From Ryuthela nishihirai (lineage: Eukaryota > Arthropoda > Arachnida > Araneae > Heptathelidae): a DNA stretch of 64,000 nucleotides. The notes under the pieces are model-generated. The model did no database searches and was not told the DNA's origin. It saw only the letters and a list, made by a program, of their open reading frames with translations. Both the position numbers and the translations under genes were made by a program. The stretch is from positions 21,539,801 through 21,603,800 of the forward strand of contig JAWZYU010000019.1 of NCBI GenBank assembly GCA_038380435.1, read 5' to 3'. Shown here one piece after another: positions 44,453 through 54,054 of the stretch. Each line of letters begins with the position of its first letter. Positions within the stretch are counted from its first letter, which is position 1.

Positions 44453-45185
44453 CTTTTTTACTCATCTGAGCAACCTTTTTGCATACAATGAACCCCATTG
44501 TCGCAAGGACCCCAACGTCTTAGAGAAATTTTGTATTGGATTGGGTTGTTTTACCTCTGAGCGGCGATTTTTTGCACACCATGGGCTAAATGGCCAGGTC
44601 ACAAAGACCCCGAAGGCTCAGAGAAGGCTGGGGGAGGGAACCTACTGGAACAGCTGTTGGGAGACAGATGGTAGCCTCCCGTCAAGACCATCCAGAGTAT
44701 TCTTTAACTTACACAAGTTACGGCTCTTCCGCACACGGGGTCACGGCTTTACGTCCCGTCCGACGGACGGCGGTCTTTTCAATCCCATCAGTGTCCCCCA
44801 CTGACCGTGGACAGGGCGGGAAGTTTTGCAGAAATAAATCTCAAAGCTGAAGAAATTTTGGAAAAGGGATCTTTGGGTAGCTGTTAGGAAACAGATGAAT
44901 GCCTTCCGATTAAGGCCATCCAGCCAACACGTTATTCTTTGAAGTGCACATCGTATGGCTATCTTGCACAGGGACCAGAAGTTGCGGTCCATCAGTCAAT
45001 CTGCCGTCATCGGATGGATAGCTGCCTTTCGAAGCCCATATATGTTTCCTTTCTCACCGATAGTAGGGTGGTGATTAGCGGAGGGAATTCTCATTGCAGT
45101 TCCAGTTAGGACACAAACTTGAGAACTGCAGATCAGGAGATGTGGATCCTCCGGACTGAGACAACGCCCCCCCCCCCCCTCTCCC
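44453..45185 (-). mobile_element. old SINE-A copy split by a younger one
   Basis: The 3' part (44453-44533) and the remaining body plus head (44851-45185) read as one old minus-strand SINE-A once the insert at 44534-44850 is removed. The head is heavily decayed and ends in a C-run (45167-45179). Confidence 0.85.
44534..44850 (-). mobile_element. young, 5'-truncated SINE-A nested in an older SINE-A
   Basis: Flanked by the perfect 10-bp duplication AGAAATTTTG (44524-44533 and 44851-44860). In element sense it starts TCAGCTTTGAGATTTATTTC, so it lacks the whole tRNA head, and it ends AAAACAACCCAATCCAATA. Truncation at the 5' side with an intact 3' end is the product expected of target-primed reverse transcription. 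Confidence 0.95.
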
Positions 45186-45616
45186 AGCCACTCCACATTC
45201 GATGATTGCCATTGCTTCCATCTTATTTTAGCATTTGCTACATAATCAAAAATTCTACAATCATCTATTCAGAATTAATTCCTGAATGCCAAATTTAGTT
45301 CAAAATTTCTGTCATTCTCGTATAAATTCCGATTGGTAATTGTACATCATATTAAATACTCGCCGATAGCTAACAGGATAGCGATTCAAGCATCACGTTC
45401 TTCTTCATGCCAATGCATTAACAAGCAGCCAACATGATGGTTTTATTGGCTGCTGCTATTTTAAAAGTTGATGCATTATTTCTGAATACTAAAATCTCGC
45501 ATTATGTAGGCTAATGTACTTTTTCCTGGTTAGATCATCTTTTTACTATACAATAATTTTTTTTTTGTCCCACTTCTTTATCTATTTCGAAACTGTATGA
45601 ATGTTCCATATGCTCA

Positions 45617-45786
45617 TCCGCTAATCAACTCCCAATTCCCTAGTAATTAAACACTTATCAAAATTCCCTCCCCTTTTTTAAAAATCAAAAGGTCCCTCTA
45701 TGAAAACTTCACAAACTCCCATCCTTTACAAGTCCACTAATCATAGAAAATCAACTCCCAAAGTTGTATATTACAATTTTTATTCC
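45617..45786. repeat. inverted repeat, left arm (partner 49051-49220)
   Basis: About 170 bp that is the reverse complement of 49051-49220 with about four substitutions and a 1-bp indel, roughly 97% identity. It begins TCCGCTAATCAACTCCCAAT and ends near TTACAATTTTTATT. The two arms enclose about 3.26 kb including the histone-like gene. It is also the outermost unit of the tandem array 45639-46230. Confidence 0.92.
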
Positions 45787-46230
45787 TTAGTGATTAAGCA
45801 CTTATCAAAATTCCCTCATTAAAAATCAAAAGTTCCCTCTATTAAAACTTCGCAAACTCCCATCCTTTACAAGTCCACTAAACTTAGGAAATCAACTCAC
45901 AAAGTTGTATATTCCCTGTATAACCCATTTTTATTCCTTATTAATTAAACACTCATTAAAATTCCCTCATTAAAAATCAGAAGCTACCCCTATTAAAACT
46001 TCACCAAACTCCTTTGGTATTCACGTTCATCTGAAATTTTCCAAGTCCACTAAACTTAGAAAATCAACTCCCAAAGCTGTATATTCCCTGTATTCCTTAG
46101 TAATTAAACACTTCTCAAAAACTCTGTTCCTCCTCATTAAAACCCTTTATTAAAACTTCACAAACTCCCTTGTTATCCTCGTTCATCTGAAATTTGCCAA
46201 GTCCACTAAACTCTGGAATGGCAACACATG
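45639..46230 (-). repeat. four tandem ~150-bp units derived from the 3' end of an ORF
   Basis: Units start at about 45639, 45785, 45936 and 46092 (CC[C/T]TAGTAATTAAACACTTAT). On the minus strand the innermost unit contains the last ~37 codons of the ORF at 46115-46417 (GLGKFQMNEDNKGVCEVLI). The outer units carry decayed versions, for example VDLENFQMNVNTKGVW. So the array arose by tandem copying of the ORF's 3' end and following DNA. Confidence 0.85.
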
Positions 46231-46417
46231 GATGATGCATTTTTGGAATTCGTCTAGTCATGCATGTAACAACAAGCAGGTCAGCGTATGTGTCCAGGTC
46301 TCTTCTAATCGGGGGTGAGGGGTCAAGAGGAATGTCACCACACGCTGTCTGTAGCACAGTATTTACATCTGCTACTGATAAATGAAAATATTTCGGATGA
46401 TGCTTTACCTCACATGT
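46115..46417 (-). CDS. unrecognised ORF divergent from the histone-like gene
   Basis: The minus-strand frame is open for about 100 codons from 46417. The first ATG is not certain; a start at TTG-like codons is unlikely. Content: HHPKYFHLSVADVNTVLQTA, then DIPLDPSPPIRRDLDTYADL, LVVTCMTRRIPKMHHPCVAI and an ending NEDNKGVCEVLIKGFNEEEQ. I recognise no family. It may be a C-terminal exon or a truncated gene. The 5' side lies about 110 bp from the + strand promoter, so the two genes could share a control region. Its 3' end seeded the neighbouring tandem array. Confidence 0.4.
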   Translation of the reverse strand, partial: TCEVKHHPKYFHLSVADVNTVLQTACGDIPLDPSPPIRRDLDTYADLLVVTCMTRRIPKMHHPCVAIPEFSGLGKFQMNEDNKGVCEVLIKGFNEEEQSF

Positions 46418-46501
46418 TTACTCCAAACGTATCTCCCGAAGGTCAGCCTTGAACGTGTCGAGAGATGTATCAAAGGTTGTTTATGAGATAACATTTCTCT
46501 G

Positions 46502-46535
46502 TATATAAGCTCGCACCCCACTTGCTACGTCATTC
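46502..46535 (+). promoter_or_regulatory. core promoter: TATA box and initiator
   Basis: TATATAAG at 46502-46509 and TCATTC at 46530-46535, which fits the arthropod initiator TCAKTY. Taking the A at 46532 as +1, the TATA box starts at -30, the optimal spacing. It lies 74 bp upstream of the ATG at 46606 and points at the histone-like ORF. Confidence 0.65.
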
Positions 46536-46605
46536 CTTTGCTGCTAGTCAGAAGTTTCACTATTAGTCACAAGTTCTGCTCTTAGTTTTGAAGTCTCTGG
46601 TCACT

Positions 46606-46953
46606 ATGGCGAAAACCACCCTGTCATTCAGTGAAGTTGTTCGCTCTATACTCGTGAGTGTCGGTATCCCATCATACCAAAAAACCATATCGTATGAAGA
46701 ATGCCTGCAGATTGTGATGAATATATTGACTGAAAAAATCTTACCAGCTCTAAGCATCGTGTGTGATGGTGAGACCATCACCGTAGAACTGCACGAAGTG
46801 ACTCACGAATATTTATGCAGAGTGTGTTTTGCCGAAGAAGCGGCATTAAAACACGCTGAAAACATGGACTATGGGGCTGTGGTGGAGGATGCTATGACCT
46901 CAATAGAGATAGCTAACGTCGTTGAGCTATCTCATAAACTCTCTATCAAATAA
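46606..46953 (+). CDS. histone-fold protein, H2B-like, single exon
   Basis: The ORF has 115 codons and starts at ATG in good context (CACTATGGCG). By eye it follows the H2B fold. Residues 7-20 (SFSEVVRSILVSVG) would be helix 1, TISYEE loop 1 and residues 33-55 (CLQIVMNILTEKILPALSIV..) helix 2. ETITVEL would be loop 2 (compare the STIT of H2B), 63-74 helix 3, and 76-99 (AEEAALKHAENMDYGAVVED) the C-terminal helix that in H2B reads GELAKHA..G..AV. Normal H2B is about 123 residues with a lysine-rich tail. This protein has no such tail and is acidic (17 D/E against 8 K/R), so DNA binding would differ. A histone-type stem-loop 36 nt after the stop supports a histone identity. A different histone-fold protein is possible. 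Confidence 0.55.
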   Translation: MAKTTLSFSEVVRSILVSVGIPSYQKTISYEECLQIVMNILTEKILPALSIVCDGETITVELHEVTHEYLCRVCFAEEAALKHAENMDYGAVVEDAMTSIEIANVVELSHKLSIK

Positions 46954-46989
46954 TATTGAAGTTGTAGCATAACAAGAGAAAAAAGAAAA

Positions 46990-47005
46990 GGTTCTTTTCA
47001 GAACC
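46990..47005 (+). terminator. histone-type mRNA 3' stem-loop
   Basis: GGTTCTTTTCAGAACC forms a 6-bp stem (GGTTCT/AGAACC) with the 4-nt loop TTTC. This is the form and loop of the 3' stem-loop of replication-dependent histone mRNAs (GGYYCTTTTCAGRRCC), preceded by an A-rich flank as usual. It lies 36 nt after the stop codon, within the normal range. A purine-rich GAAAGGATTA at about 47021 could be the downstream element for U7 snRNP. Confidence 0.75.
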
Positions 47006-47344
47006 GCTTCATTTGTGTCGAAAGGATTACCGATCGTACAATTTCTGTTCACAACTCTTACTTCTCTATCTACACGTTTCTTCTATATCTCTACATTCAA
47101 TTCACTGTCTCCCGGTTAACAGACTCAATTTTATAGGGTGTTTAACCTTCAGTTAAAATGATAATTTTACACACTATGTTAAGATTAACAACTCTTATAG
47201 CGTATAAGTAGTTTTTGTTACTAGGATCCCTCTCCACTTTTAAAATTTAGATCTTACACATTCTTGCAAACCCCGACAGTCTTTTCATATTAATATACGT
47301 ATTTTTATAACCGTTGTAAAGTCCATTTCAATCAACACTTATTT

Positions 47345-48100
47345 CTTTTAACCCGCAGTTGTCGCATTTTTACTAGAAGAAGGACTATCCTGCAGTAACT
47401 GTTTAACTGCCCCGTAGAAAATAAAAAATGCTATTGGGTAAAAAAATTAATAAAAATTAATAAAAAGGAAAAAACTCTGGTTTTATTCGTCATGATGAAA
47501 AATATTGAAGGTAATAGGGTCGACCTAAAAGACCCGTGTTCGGATCCTCGCCCTGAACCACGTTTACTGACGGATGGTTTTTAACAAAAGTCCTACGAAA
47601 TTAAAAACTCCCCCATTACGCGACATGGTTTAAAATACTTATTACAGATGTATCCTCAGTACATGATGCAAACTCTTTCCTAGGAAGTAACGCTACTCGA
47701 AGAAAAATCAACTATGGGAGTAATCATTAATATACAAGTGCTCACAAAGTTTATAAAAATCGTCTTTTCCACCGTTTATCGGCGAACGTGAAGACGCTGA
47801 CGAAATTCACGTTGTGGCGTCAGTTACATGCTTTTACCGGTAAAGACTGCGCGACAGAGTGCTATAGAAAGTAAGAATGCTAAAAGTAGAATTCATACGT
47901 TTCTGTAAAAACTTTAGTTCCAACGTGAGTTAAACGAGTAGGAAACATTAGTTTTAACTCTAACCTACTATGCAGATCAAAAAACAATACTTTTACAAAC
48001 TATGAGCATGAAAAATCCCAAGTCCAGCAATACCCTTCTAAATATAGGCACACGCTCTCACTTCAACATCGCCTCTGTTACAAAAGCTATCATTGTCACG
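47345..48100 (-). repeat. region homologous (inverted) to 54.8-56.36 kb
   Basis: The minus strand aligns in blocks with the + strand of the second element: TTACCCAATAGCATTTTTTA (47430 vs 56040), GATAAACGGTGGAAAAGACG (47780 vs 55115), TAAACCATGTCGC (47625 vs 55248) and GTCAGTAAACGTGGTTCAGG (47560 vs 56328). The block around the second match reads TFADKRWKRRFL here and TFAHKRWKRRFL there. A short peptide may therefore have been conserved. Confidence 0.7.
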
Positions 48101-48136
48101 TGATTCTAAAGCGGGGAGACGTGCACGAAGCAACTG

Positions 48137-48328
48137 GTGACGTACAAACGTACAAAGGTCACGGTGCACTCACCCACGCTGACTTTTGGGACAGCAGTGG
48201 AAACAGATAAAATAATTAGATATGGTTCGACTCATTTTGAGAAGAGCAGTCGCTCCTTCCAAAAGCCTAATGAGAAAGTTAATTACTGTTTCCTGTCGAA
48301 TGCTCCACTTTATCAGAACTCCATGTAG
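48137..48328 (+). other. short ORF inside the 3.6-kb inverted-repeat element
   Basis: About 63 codons (VHSPTLTFGTAVETDKIIRY, STHFEKSSRSFQKPNEKV). No family recognised. Its neighbourhood has a more balanced base composition than the flanks. It has no stem-loop after it. Chance is possible. Confidence 0.2.
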
Positions 48329-48585
48329 GGTGCCTTCGGATCTTAAGTTATCGCGTTCTCCAAGCGGTCAGCCGATTTTGCAAGGTCGACATCACAATTA
48401 AAGAATGTCGCGGTTACAGGAAGAATAGGGTTTGACCTCGTACATTAGAAAAGGGAACAATTGTTAATGTCATAAGAAATGTGTGACGTATAATTCCATG
48501 GAAAAACTTAATACCAAATCTTTAGCATTATTCCATGCGTCCTTTGTTAGGTGATCATGTTAACATCCACTTTCAAATGACATTC

Positions 48586-48608
48586 GGGGGGGGGGGGGGG
48601 GGGGGGGG
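48586..48608 (+). repeat. poly(G) tract, 23 nt
   Basis: Twenty-three consecutive G. The longest homopolymer in the window. Other G/C runs occur at 11951, 17205, 30908, 45167 and 57653. Confidence 0.98.
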
Positions 48609-49050
48609 TTATCACTTCAGTTTCAACTTTTATTTTTTCCAAACGCAAAAATGTACCCTTTCTGCGGAACGCCGGTGACTTCGATGCAAAGGACGATCTT
48701 TCTCACACTAACGATACGACTTTGCTAAAAAACAAACCTGGATCCCCATAGACATTAAAGAACTAAAAAGTCATTAAAACCGTGAATGGACTTCTGTTAA
48801 ACGTAATGTACTAAGCTTGACAACATTAGATAGGGATCCTCGCTTGTTTTCTCTATACTATCATAAATTGAGAAACCTCAATGCTTGAGAAATTATCAAA
48901 GATGAATAGAGTTCTGTAAAGTTCTGACCACACAGTCTTCTGAGTTCATTCTGCTGTAGATGTCTAATTCTGTCAGGATCACAAGGCATGTTTTACACAT
49001 TCAAGGACTTTTTCTGACATTCGTTAATCAAAGTGGAAAAAAATCTAATT

Positions 49051-49220
49051 AATAAAAATTGGTAATATACAACTTTGGGAGTTGATTTTCTATGATTAGT
49101 GGACTTGTAAAGGATGGGAGTTTGTGAAGTTTTAATAGAGGGACCTTTTGATTTTTAATAAAGGGGAGGGAATTTTGATAAGTGTTTAATTACTATGGAA
49201 TTGGGAGTTGATTAGCGGAC
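49051..49220. repeat. inverted repeat, right arm (partner 45617-45786)
   Basis: Inverse of the left arm at about 97% identity. Immediately beyond it another decayed unit follows (GGACTTGGCAAAACGAACAT to 49313), so the arm is again part of a tandem series of the same ~150-bp unit. Confidence 0.92.
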
Positions 49221-49317
49221 TTGGCAAAACGAACATGGATAACAAGAGAGTTTGTGAAGTTTAATAGAGAGGGGTTTTTAATAAAGGGGAAGGAATTTTG
49301 ATGAGTTTCCACAGAAA

Positions 49318-49960
49318 ATTGGGACTTCGTAATTGAGGATTGCATCACCCCTTTCAGCGCAAGGGTGCCATCCCTCCAATTATTCTGAGGCTTGCATCAT
49401 CCGATCGTTGCCACCCATCAAAGTTTAATTACGACTAAAATCGAGGGTTTTTCCCGACATTACAGTCACTAGATTGCGCCAGAGGTTAAAAGAAAGGGAA
49501 TTTTAATAAAGGGGGCGTAACTTTTGATAGGGGGATTTTTTAATGAGGAGGGTTCATCAAAAATTGCAAAATTAGAGTTAAAATAGGGGCTTTTTCGAAA
49601 GTAGTGCTCCTATAGTCACCAGATGGCGCCAACGGTTAAAAGGGGGAGGAAGAGGGGTTTAATAAAAGGGGGAGTCAAAAATCGGGAAATTAGAGCTAAA
49701 ATAGGGGTTTTTCTGAAAATAGTACTCCTCATAGTCACCAGATGGCGCTACGGGTTAAAAAGGGGTAGGAAGGGTTTTTTTATTAAAGGGGAGGAATTTT
49801 TTAATAAATGGGATTAATTATTTTTTAATTAATTATGGGTTATTAATTAATTTTTAATTAGTTATTAATTGATTATTAGTTATTAATTAGATATTAATTA
49901 GGTGCGTTGCCGGAAGTGGGCGTGGTCAGTGCCGTCATAGGGGGAAGCACTAATGGGGGA
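49318..49960 (+). repeat. G-rich tandem array with AGATGGCGCC motifs, element edge
   Basis: Degenerate units of about 120-150 bp contain TTTTAATAAAGGGG, AAAATAGGGGTTTTTC and (C)ACYAGATGGCGCC. The motif sits at 49467-49480 (one mismatch), 49617-49630 and 49736-49749. The array ends in an AT-rich TTAATTA stretch and GTCATAGGGGGAAGCACT, which recurs at 57190-57206 at the end of the second element. Confidence 0.8.
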
Positions 49961-50207
49961 TACCGTAGAGTGTCTTGAAACTACTTCCATTAGCTAACTG
50001 AACTCTAGCTTAGGACATCACAATATGAGGAGCCTCAAAGAAATGCTTTTCATGTTTTACTGTATTACAAATATAATTTCATATTTTAAATCACTCTACT
50101 GTAAAAACACTCCATCTTCGCTTACTAATGCTACAATAATGATTTCACGCATCAGTTTCGTGTTTAGTTTTTAATGTTCTCTTCAATCGGAAGAAATATC
50201 TATTATA

Positions 50208-50923
50208 CAGTAAACTCCAGGTTATCTGGTATTTAATGGAAAATGGGGAATTGCGTGAGAAATATTTATAGAAACCAAATACAACAGGTACAATCTTGTA
50301 TTCAAGCTTTAGTTGAAATAAAAATGCAGTTAACCTAGTGTAATGCCTTTGATAATATAGGATCTTTAACGAGAACCATTCATACAATGCACTATCCAAG
50401 TCTTCGAGCTTAGAGGTATGGAGAGCTTAGAGGTATGGAGAGGTATGACGCCGTTCTATGCTTTTATCAGTCTCGGATTTCACAGAGAACTCTTGAAGCT
50501 TTCCACTTTGAATTTTAATGTCATAAATCGTTGACGAACCAACATTGAATTCCTGCATAAGGACATTGCGATTTTCATCTTTTTGCAGTCTTTTCATTAT
50601 TTCAAATTTTTGTTTCAAAGAACACATTTTCCTTTTAGTCTTGAGTGATATTTTTTTTGACAGCATTACAAATTGAGGGTGAAAGATTCCCGATAAACAG
50701 AACAAAGCGATCACAAATTCAACCACCTGCTACTTTAATGGCCGGATGAAACTAGCGTGCATAGCATGTCATTGCATGAATGTAACAATGCATGAAAGAC
50801 GCCAGCGCAGTGGTCACGTGCATTGAAATTTGCTGTGCCAAGTTCAAATGTTCAGTTTTGAAATTTATGCCGGTTGCATGAGATTTACAAATGCTTGAAT
50901 ACCGGATAACCGGGAGTTTACTG
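50208..50923. mobile_element. pogo/Tigger-type transposon, internally deleted
   Basis: Inverted ends CAGTAAACTCCAGGTTATCT and (inverse of the right end) CAGTAAACTCCCGGTTATCC, flanked by TA on both sides (50206-50207, 50924-50925). Length 716 bp. It retains the N-terminal DNA-binding part of a transposase on the minus strand. Confidence 0.85.
50427..50726 (-). pseudogene. Tigger/jerky-type transposase N-terminal remnant
   Basis: KTKRKMCSLKQKFEIMKRLQ, then DENRNVLMQEFNVGSSTIYD. This is the CENP-B-type N-terminal helix-turn-helix of pogo/Tigger/jerky proteins (KR..LTL..K.EII...E.G.....A..F.V..STI.DI). It stops soon afterwards, so the second HTH and the DDE domain are missing. It cannot be an active transposase. 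Confidence 0.8.
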
Positions 50924-51009
50924 TATACATTTCGACTTTCAAAAATTTTGGGGCCTCTTAAATTTGTCATTTTTTAGGGCCTCAGAAGGTCAATATCCGG
51001 TCCTGATAC

Positions 51010-53000
51010 TAGTGTAAAATAAATTATGTCTGATTTTGTACTTTGAAATGAATTAAACACAGCATTTTTTATTGTTCACTTCCATAAAGTATGCATATTA
51101 ATAATGTACGAGTACATTAGAAAAAGTACATATTTCCTTCATGTGGTGTCGAACAATATTCTGTGGCATAATTGCATCTACCAAGAACTCATGTGGGTGT
51201 AGCCTCTTTGCATTGGTTGATTGCTTTCTTTGATTCCTTAGATTTACCGTTTCATTCTGTATCCTGAATGACGTAAGATGGTTTTGACTAAAGGTTTTTC
51301 GTTTTCAGAGGTCTTCTAATAACTATATTATGTTTTTTTCCTACTCAGCTAGCTTGGGTCTTTGTGACTTAGTCATTTAATTCGGTTCACTGCCATGTTA
51401 TGTTAATGGGAATCCAACTTAGAAACTGTATAACTTCTCAAATATTCAAAATTATCTACTAATCAAATAATCATTACTTAAACTTTTAAAATATTAATTT
51501 ATATTATTAAATGGTTTCGAACAATACTTATTATTTAAGATTCAATTAATTTCTCAGGTAAATTATTATGACAGATTACTGTTGTTTAGTGTTCTTGTTG
51601 GTACAAAAATCAATATTCTCGTTTCCAACTCTTTAAATATTGAACGAATATTGTTTAAAAATCGAGCCTTGAATAGATTTGATTATGACCTTTAATTTAT
51701 CTCAGTCACATATTTCAATTAAATACATATTTTAAAAGTTATAGAGAAGACAGAATTCTATTGACATTCTCTAATATTCTGGTAGAGCAGTTATGTGCAA
51801 AAGTTCCTCTCAGATATGAAACAACTCTAACTCAACAAGAACACATTACGAAATCTAGATAATAATCGAAAAAGGAAAACTGAAAACTAATAAAAATTTG
51901 TCAACTCACCGGCTGGAAAAAGCTGGCCACAGCAATGTTTTCTTTACTGAAAAGTAAGAATTCTTTCCTGCTCCTTAGGACTAACTTCGATTACAACTTA
52001 TTTTCTTCCTTTCGGTTGTAATTAACTCTGTTGCTCAAGTGAAAAGATTTCAGTTTCAATTCAGTTTTTATAAAGATGCATGAAATGTTTTCGCTCTTGA
52101 AAAATGAAAGCCTTATTAGTTGTCTGCCCTTGAACGATCTCTAAAAGAGCCTATCAATTACTTGTTTGTCGTAATTACGTATGTTAGGTCTAACTGGAAA
52201 AAAAATGCTTTTTTTTGTCTTTGACAATACCTTCTGCATTTATCAATACATATACTAATGATTTCCTCTTACGAAATCCACGAGAACGAAGTTATATTCT
52301 AGAACATTGGATAGTTTCGGTGATAAGCATAGGAACTATTTAAAGTGACCAGCGGCGTAGGAACGTGTTGACATCGGGACAGTTGCCAAAGGAGCCGGAA
52401 TCACAAAGCGGTACTGGGGCAGCAAGAGCCGTTCCACGATTTCTGACGCTTATGTGCAAAATAAAATCGAATGATTAGCCGCCCGTAGTTCGTTGAATAA
52501 TACGTATTGTTTATACTTTCATATCCTCAAGACAATATAATATAGATTTTCCTTATTTCCTACAAAAATATTTTTTCTTTTATCGGCGGAAAATTAGCCG
52601 CCTCCCCCACCCCCTGCACCGCGCATGCCATAAAACAGCTTTGGGGCGCAATTTACAACTGTTCATATCACTTTTACAAATCATGCCGTTACAGAATAAA
52701 ATTCTGCTAGATAGGTATCTTTTCCTTTGGACGGGAGTTCATAATCTGCACATTATATTGAATTGTTATGTTTATGAACCCCGGGATTGAGGACAGGAGC
52801 GACAGGAGCATCATGAGGACAGGAGCGTACATCATCACTTTGTTTCCTATCAATCGAGCGAGAACTGACTCAAAAAATTAATTTTGATGAGATTTTGCCA
52901 ACGAAAAAGTAGGAAAAATTAAAATAATTTAAAAAATAATTAATTGCAATTTCTTTTGCAATTATTTATGTGCAATTAATATTTATTCATGTTAATTAAT
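51010..53000. other. AT-rich stretch, mostly unrecognised
   Basis: Contains a third copy of dispersed repeat R1 (about 51600-51760: TTTAAATATTGAACGAATAT and TTGTTTAAAAATCGAG). CCAGCGGCGTAGGAACGTGT at 52349 resembles the end of a DNA element, and CAGAGGCGTAGCTAGGC is seen on the minus strand near 53588. No gene is recognised. Confidence 0.4.
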
Positions 53001-53007
53001 TTTTTTA

Positions 53008-53204
53008 ATTAAATACCCCTCAAGCAGCTGCTTGCCACAGAGGTCTGACAGGAGCCTGTCAGTTTATATGTCAAAGTAGAAGATCTGAGAAGATGGCAGG
53101 ACCTCAGCAGAAAAACGACACATACATCCATGCCTTACCCGGGGCTCGAACCCAGGTCCCTTAGATCAGTAGCCAAGCGCGCTAACACTCGGCCATGGGA
53201 CGGC
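53008..53204 (-). mobile_element. SINE-B copy, first of a tandem pair
   Basis: Full minus-strand copy from the GCCGTCCCATGGCCGAGTG head (53204) to the CAGCTGCTTGAGGGGTATTT end (53010). Confidence 0.93.
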
Positions 53205-53206
53205 AA

Positions 53207-53472
53207 ATAAATACCCCCTCAAGCAGCTGCTTGCCACAGAGGTCTAACAGGAGCCTATCAGTTTATATGCCATAGTAGAAGATCTGTGAGGATGGCAGGA
53301 TCTCAGCAGAAAAACAACACACACACACATCCATGCCTTACCCGGGACTCGAACCCAGGTCCTTAGATCAGTTACTTTGATCGTTACTTAACAGTAACGA
53401 TTACTGATAAGTAATGATTACTGATCTAAGGTACTGTAACGAAAAGCGTGCTAACCACTCAGCCAAGGGATG
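53207..53472 (-). mobile_element. SINE-B copy with a hairpin-rich insert in its tRNA head
   Basis: Same orientation as its neighbour and directly adjacent. Between the anticodon region and box A about 70 bp are inserted, built from overlapping GTAACGATTACTGATAAGTA and TAATGATTACTGATCTAAGG blocks that can fold back. GATCAGT-like pieces of the SINE occur at both ends of the insert. Confidence 0.88.
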
Positions 53473-53854
53473 TAACTGAATTAAAATAATGATGAATAAA
53501 TAACATGTGTATTGTTTTTATCAATAACTGAACAAGGGAGGATAATTACAAACTTGCCAAGGGCGCCAAAAGCCTAGCTACGCCTCTGAAAGTGACACTC
53601 TTCGGCGAAAGAGAAAAAACTGTGACTCTAGAATGGCGCTGCTTTTATTTAGATTTCATTTTCAAAGTGAAGAATCCGTTCGGTTATTACGCAAAAGCTA
53701 AATCGATCACGCCCTGCCCAAAGGTGTCTGTCTCTCTGCAGTGATTATATTGTAATGAATGTTTAATAGGAAATCTTGAGTGTGAATTCAAAAGAATGTT
53801 TAGCAACAAAACTTCAGAAATGAACTAATTTATTAAATAATAATAAATAAATAA

Positions 53855-54048
53855 ATACCCCCTCAAGCAGCTGCTTGCCACAGAGGTATGACAGGAGCCT
53901 ATCAGTTTATATGCCATAGTAGAAAGTCTGTGAGGATGGCAAGACCTCAGCAGAAAAACAACACACACATCCATGCCTTATCCGGGGCTCGAACCCAGGT
54001 TCCTTAGATCAGTAGCCAAGCGCGCTAACCACTCGGCCACGGGGCGGC
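53855..54048 (-). mobile_element. SINE-B copy at the edge of an LTR
   Basis: Full minus-strand copy (head GCCGCCCCGTGGCCGAGTGG at 54048) ending in an AATAAATAAATAAATA tail. TAATTT occurs on both sides of the copy (near 53827 and 54050) and may be part of the target duplication. Confidence 0.93.
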
Positions 54049-54054
54049 TTAATT

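Larger units (their letters stand above)
50008..51005. mobile_element. hAT-like non-autonomous element, copy B, carrying a Tigger-type element
   Basis: Left block AGCTTAGGACATCACAATAT then GAGGAGCCTCAAA, and right block TAGGGCCTCAGAAGGTCAAT then ATCCGGTCCTG, match copy A at 22.4-22.97 kb. A pogo/Tigger-type element is inserted at 50208-50923. Confidence 0.6.
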
